From the NCBI RefSeq assembly GCF_000717345.1, contig NZ_JNZA01000012.1:124001-188000 (forward strand): a DNA stretch of 64,000 nucleotides. The letters are read 5' to 3'. Positions 62,033 through 64,000 of this stretch are shown here, piece by piece. Within the stretch, counting starts at the first letter, position 1. Each line of letters begins with the position of its first letter. Under the pieces are notes generated by a model. The model worked only from the letters and a program-made list of their open reading frames with translations. It was not told the DNA's origin and searched no databases. The DNA comes from Streptomyces lydicus (GTDB taxonomy: Bacteria; Actinomycetota; Actinomycetes; Streptomycetales; Streptomycetaceae). A program made the position numbers and the translations under genes.

Positions 62033-62494
62033 TCAGCCTACGGGGTGCCGGCGGCACGGCAGCAGCGCATGCACGGTCTTGCCGTGCGGCGTGAGGCATA
62101 CGGAGGTGGCGAGGGCGAGTTGCTGGACCATCGGCCAGCCGAAGCCGCCGCTGTCGCCGTCGACGTCCGGGACGCGTCCCACGGGCGGGGAGGTACTGGA
62201 GTCGCTCACGGCCACCGCGATGGCGTCGCCGCAGACGGCCAGGCGCACCGAGCACGAGGGGCCGCGCGCGTGCCGTACCGAGTTGGTGACGAGTTCGCAG
62301 ACGACGAGGACCACGGCGTCCGCGGCGCTCTGCTCCACCGGGGGATGAAAGCGCGTCAGGAACCGGTTGGCGGCGTCCCGTGCCATGGCCGCCGCCTGGG
62401 GGCGGCAGTCCAGCGTCAGCAGGTCCGCCGGCGGTGTCGTGCCCGGCCGCAGATCCGTCGTCCCGGCGCGGGTACTGCCCGTCATACTGCTCAT
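62033..62494 (-). CDS. Anti-sigma-factor-type ATPase (HATPase_c_2 family)
   Basis: From ATG 62494 (GAGGTGA upstream) the protein has 153 residues. It is a GHKL ATPase of the RsbW/SpoIIAB type: N-box VVLVVCELVTNSVRHARGPS, G1 box DSSTSPPVGRVPDVDGDSGG and FGWPMVQQLA. Streptomyces encode dozens of such stand-alone regulators that bind sigma factors or anti-sigma antagonists. No sigma factor or antagonist gene is adjacent. Confidence 0.85.
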   Translation of the reverse strand: MSSMTGSTRAGTTDLRPGTTPPADLLTLDCRPQAAAMARDAANRFLTRFHPPVEQSAADAVVLVVCELVTNSVRHARGPSCSVRLAVCGDAIAVAVSDSSTSPPVGRVPDVDGDSGGFGWPMVQQLALATSVCLTPHGKTVHALLPCRRHPVG

Positions 62495-62950
62495 CCGCTT
62501 CACCTCGTTCGTGTCGGACACGGGCGACGAGTCAACGCCGGGTGAGGAACCGGCGGGCAGCGACACGCTCGCCCCGAAGAGCCACATTCAGGTGTTCGGC
62601 CACCACGTCCGGGCGGCCGGGCCGGTGCGCCGGGTGGTGCCCGGGCGCGCCCGGCGGCGTGAGCGCGGGCGGTCGGGCCCGTCGAGGGCCGGAGGGTCCG
62701 CCGGGCGACGCCGGCGGGATGGGGCCGGATGCTGTTCACGCAGTGTGATGTCCTTCTGTCGACTGACTGCCATGCAGCGTCTGGCCGACGCGCTGACCTG
62801 CGGAGTGATCTCGCCCGGTCGCAGTGCCTTTCTACCCCTGTCACACTGCGTCAATCCCGTGGCGGGGGGCGGTCCATGGCCGCGTGCCTTCGGGGGAATG
62901 CGTGCGCTGCCGCGTTCGAAGGCCGCCCGTGGGGGATACCTCGTCTTGGT
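62495..62950. other. 456-bp divergent intergenic region with a spaced inverted repeat
   Basis: The region carries the promoters of the anti-sigma-type ATPase and the AI-2E-family gene. ACGCAGTGTGA (62738-62748) recurs inverted as TCACACTGCGT (62841-62851), about 93 bp apart. The sequence around 62740-62850 is less GC-rich. Open frames here look non-coding. Confidence 0.45.
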
Positions 62951-64000
62951 ATGCGAAATCGGTCCGGCAGGCAGCGGGGTCCTTCGTCCGGCGCTCACCG
63001 GGCCGGGGCCTCGCGGAACACGCACGGCGCGCTGCGCAGGTACGGCGGGCGGCGCGCCGCGGGCGGGCGTCGCCCGGCGGGCCGGGCGGGGACGCGGAGG
63101 CCGGCGAGCGGGGGCGACGTGGTCGTACCGGCACTGCGGGTGGCGGCGGCGTACGGATGGCGCCTGATCGTCGTCGGCGTGGCCGTCTACGCGGTCTTCG
63201 TCGCGCTCGGGCGGTTCCACCTGGTGACGCTCGCGCTGTTCGTGGCCCTGGTGCTGACGGCCCTGCTGGGGCCGCCGATCAACCTGCTCCAGCGCCTGAT
63301 GCCGCGCCCGGCGGCGGTCGCCGTGGCGCTGGTGGGCAGTGTGGTATTCCTCTTCGGGGTGCTGAGCCTGATCGGGGCGACCGTCGCCGGCGAGTGGCAA
63401 GGGCTGCGCCGGGAATTCAGTGGCGGCGTGGCCAGGATCGAGCGGTGGCTCCAAGGGCCGCCGTTCCATCTGCGGGACGGGACCCTGGCGCATCTGCAGG
63501 AGTGGGTCTCGCGGTTCGTGTCGAGCCACCGCGGGACGGTGATCAGCACCGCGCTCAGCGGGGTGGACCGCCTGGTGGAGGTGCTGACGGTGGTGGCGCT
63601 GGCGCTGTTCTGCGCGGTGTTCTTCCTGCACTCGGGCGACCGGATGTGGCAGTGGTTCGGCGGACAGCTGCCATCGGCCGGGCGGCCCTCGGTGCATCTC
63701 GCCGGACGTACCGCGTGGACGACCTTCACCGGGTACACCCGCGGCATCGTGGTGGTGGCCGCGACCAACGCCGTCCTCGTCGGTGTGGCGCTCTTCGTCC
63801 TGGGGGTGCCGCTCGCCGTCCCGCTGGCCGTGCTGGAGTTCTTCGCCGCGTTCATCCCGCTGGTCGGCTCGCCCGTCGCGCTGGCGGTGGCGGCCGTGGT
63901 GGCGCTGGCGGCGAAGGGGCCGGTGGTGGCGGCGGTCGTGGTGCTGCTGATCGTGGTCATCGGCCAGTTCGAAGGGCATGTGCTGCACCCGCTGGTGATG
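62951..64000 (+). CDS. AI-2E family transporter (UPF0118), truncated by the window end
   Basis: From ATG 62951 an Arg/Gly-rich 60-residue tail (MRNRSGRQRGPSSGAHRAGA) leads to membrane helices: YGWRLIVVGVAVYAVFVALG, LVTLALFVALVLTALLG, LMPRPAAVAVALVGSVVFLF. Later parts include FTGYTRGIVVVAATNAVLVG and LEFFAAFIPLVGSPVALAVA, the latter being the family's most conserved motif. The frame runs past 64000. GTG 63119 is an alternative start without the tail. Members are often called AI-2 exporters, though many are proton antiporters. Confidence 0.85.
   Translation, partial: MRNRSGRQRGPSSGAHRAGASRNTHGALRRYGGRRAAGGRRPAGRAGTRRPASGGDVVVPALRVAAAYGWRLIVVGVAVYAVFVALGRFHLVTLALFVALVLTALLGPPINLLQRLMPRPAAVAVALVGSVVFLFGVLSLIGATVAGEWQGLRREFSGGVARIERWLQGPPFHLRDGTLAHLQEWVSRFVSSHRGTVISTALSGVDRLVEVLTVVALALFCAVFFLHSGDRMWQWFGGQLPSAGRPSVHLAGRTAWTTFTGYTRGIVVVAATNAVLVGVALFVLGVPLAVPLAVLEFFAAFIPLVGSPVALAVAAVVALAAKGPVVAAVVVLLIVVIGQFEGHVLHPLVM

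Overview
The window is very GC-rich with strong GC bias at third codon positions. It carries Streptomyces hallmarks: a WhiB-like protein, secreted proteases and inhibitors, a rifampin monooxygenase with its rifamycin-associated promoter element, vanillate-type decarboxylase genes and a telomere-associated protein/terminal protein (tap-tpg) pair. The source is almost certainly Streptomyces or a close relative. With tap-tpg at about 57-60 kb and no core housekeeping operon, this looks like the arm of a linear chromosome or part of a large linear plasmid; that placement is inferred.

Layout. 1-8.7 kb: truncated CAP-domain secreted protein, a divergent LysR/PhzF pair with two regulator-type palindromes, a FUSC membrane protein, and an AraC regulator divergent from a three-gene non-oxidative hydroxyarylic-acid decarboxylase operon (UbiX-like, UbiD-like, small subunit D). 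8.7-15.7 kb: alpha-glucosidase, sugar-binding lipoprotein and two permeases, one with an unusual extracytoplasmic insert, then an orphan non-lipoprotein sugar-binding protein. 15.8-23.5 kb: a PadR/ABC ATPase/FtsX-like operon, a YqcI/YcgG protein, and a two-component system followed by two small exported proteins. 23.8-31.6 kb: assorted metabolic and resistance-like genes (dienelactone hydrolase, two aminoglycoside-phosphotransferase-family kinases, a PLP aminotransferase, a fosmidomycin-resistance-type MFS divergent from an AraC regulator) plus a remnant of an S66 peptidase.

31.6-37.7 kb is the most interesting block. It is a minus-strand ribosomal peptide (RiPP) cluster read as MFS exporter, S9 peptidase, 39-residue precursor peptide, B12-type radical SAM protein and DUF5825-type protein. 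The precursor start codon lies inside the 3' end of the peptidase gene, and a 13-bp-stem hairpin follows the precursor stop. The likely scheme is that the radical SAM protein (perhaps with the DUF5825 protein) C-methylates the precursor, the S9 enzyme trims it, and the MFS protein exports it. The product is not identified.

38-55.4 kb: single genes and short operons, including a covalent-FAD oxidase, Nudix, I36 inhibitor, cupin, SDRs, an ornithine-cyclodeaminase-family protein, a WhiB-like protein, a trypsin-like protease, a PutP-type symporter, an HTH regulator/MFS pair with a three-copy operator-like array, a frameshifted acetyltransferase and rox. 55.8-64 kb: a YbdK-type ligase abutting a 164-bp MITE-like element, then tap and tpg, an inverted-repeat-bounded segment carrying a small Cys/His protein, a VOC protein, a tRNA-Trp overlapped on its antisense strand by a RapZ-C/HIT fusion gene, an anti-sigma-type ATPase and the start of an AI-2E-family membrane protein.
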